This document shows, one piece after another, positions 13,332-13,749 of a DNA stretch of 13,749 nt. Each line of letters starts with the position of its first letter. Within the stretch, counting starts at the first letter, position 1. The stretch comes from Acidimicrobiales bacterium. Lineage in GTDB: Bacteria; Actinomycetota; Acidimicrobiia; Acidimicrobiales; SZUA-35. The notes beneath the pieces were generated by a model. That model saw only the letters and a list, made by a program, of their open reading frames with translations. It was not told the DNA's origin and did no database searches. A program made the translations under genes and the position numbers. The DNA lies in contig JABDJU010000211.1 of the NCBI GenBank assembly GCA_013003325.1, positions 1 through 13,749 on the forward strand. The letters are read 5' to 3'.

Positions 13332-13749
13332 TCAGTGACTGGCGTCCTCGCACCGGTGGCATTCCATCTGAATCGTGGCGTGGGCGACACCGAGACGTTC
13401 GGCCAACTGTGAGCGCACGATGACCATCGCCTCCTGAGCGTCGTGGAGGCTCACCGACCCGTCGATCTCCACATGGGCGGTGACGCTCGAAACACCGGGG
13501 CCGATCGACCTGGTGTGAACGTGGTGGACGTCGTTCACGTGGTCCACCGAACGGATCACGTCGCCGATCCGATCGGTGTCGGCGCCGATCGGTGATCGGT
13601 CGAGCAGCTGCCCACCGGCGGTCCGCAATAGGTTCCACGTGCCATGGAGCACAAGCACGTTGACCAGCAGCGACGCAGCAGGATCGATCCAGGTGTAGCC
13701 GGTGCCGCTCAGCAACGCGCCGGCGATCACGACGATCACAGACCCGGCG
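13332..13749 (-). CDS. Cation diffusion facilitator (CDF) transporter, N-terminus cut by window edge
   Basis: Only about 139 C-terminal residues are in the window. They begin AGSVIVVIAG, just after where the conserved DALGS-type metal-site aspartate motif of the fifth helix would be, and include the sixth helix with GYTWIDPAASLLVNVLVLHG. The aspartate in WIDP fits the CDF helix-six metal-site region. The cytoplasmic domain follows, with VHHVHTRSIGPGVSSVTAHV and the closing HATIQME strand. The protein ends ECHRCEDASH, a Cys/His-rich tail that may bind metal. CDF proteins export zinc, cobalt or related divalent metals by proton exchange; substrate cannot be decided here. The open frame continues past the right edge. 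Confidence 0.9.
   Translation of the reverse strand, partial: AGSVIVVIAGALLSGTGYTWIDPAASLLVNVLVLHGTWNLLRTAGGQLLDRSPIGADTDRIGDVIRSVDHVNDVHHVHTRSIGPGVSSVTAHVEIDGSVSLHDAQEAMVIVRSQLAERLGVAHATIQMECHRCEDASH

Noticed and set aside
1..13749. Search for CRISPR repeats, tRNA, rRNA, transposase or phage genes
   Set aside because: No regularly spaced repeats, tRNA-like folds, terminal inverted repeats or mobile-element proteins were seen; coding density and composition look even throughout.

Overview
The window is gene-dense, high-GC bacterial DNA with frequent GTG starts. The gene families point to an actinobacterium: an SCO6745-family protein, a monomeric isocitrate dehydrogenase, and glycolate oxidase genes next to malate synthase G. 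An Acidimicrobiia-like marine or freshwater lineage would fit, but that placement is inference and no phylogenetic marker is present. I see no rRNA, tRNA, CRISPR array, insertion sequence, integrase or phage gene. No gene-free stretch exceeds about 130 bases.

Left half (1-5691, minus strand): a tightly packed operon read right to left, glcB (malate synthase G), glcG (HbpS/GlcG-like), glcD, glcE and glcF (glycolate oxidase subunits). glcF runs off the left edge. The genes overlap by 1 or 4 bases or lie 4 bases apart, so they are probably translationally coupled. Together they encode oxidation of glycolate to glyoxylate and condensation of glyoxylate with acetyl-CoA to malate. No glycolate permease or GlcC-like regulator is in the window.

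Middle (5692-10155): a divergent region of about 100 bases separates glcB from an unrecognised two-helix membrane protein. That gene converges on a gamma-butyrobetaine-hydroxylase-like Fe(II)/2-oxoglutarate dioxygenase. The dioxygenase is divergent from a complete monomeric NADP-dependent isocitrate dehydrogenase. The isocitrate dehydrogenase supplies NADPH and 2-oxoglutarate, the latter being the dioxygenase co-substrate, and it acts at the TCA node next to the glyoxylate/malate chemistry of the glc operon. These links are metabolic inference only.

Right part (10133-13749): azlC and azlD (branched-chain amino acid exporter) follow icd with overlapping reading frames. Next are an orphan barstar-like gene (minus), an HSD17B10-like short-chain dehydrogenase (plus), an SCO6745-family gene (minus) and the C-terminal part of a cation diffusion facilitator (minus, cut by the right edge). 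The two most unusual items are the dioxygenase, whose N-terminal zinc ligands appear to be lost while the trimethylammonium cage residues remain, and the barstar-like protein with altered RNase-contact residues and no RNase nearby. I found no clear multi-gene system that looks wholly new.
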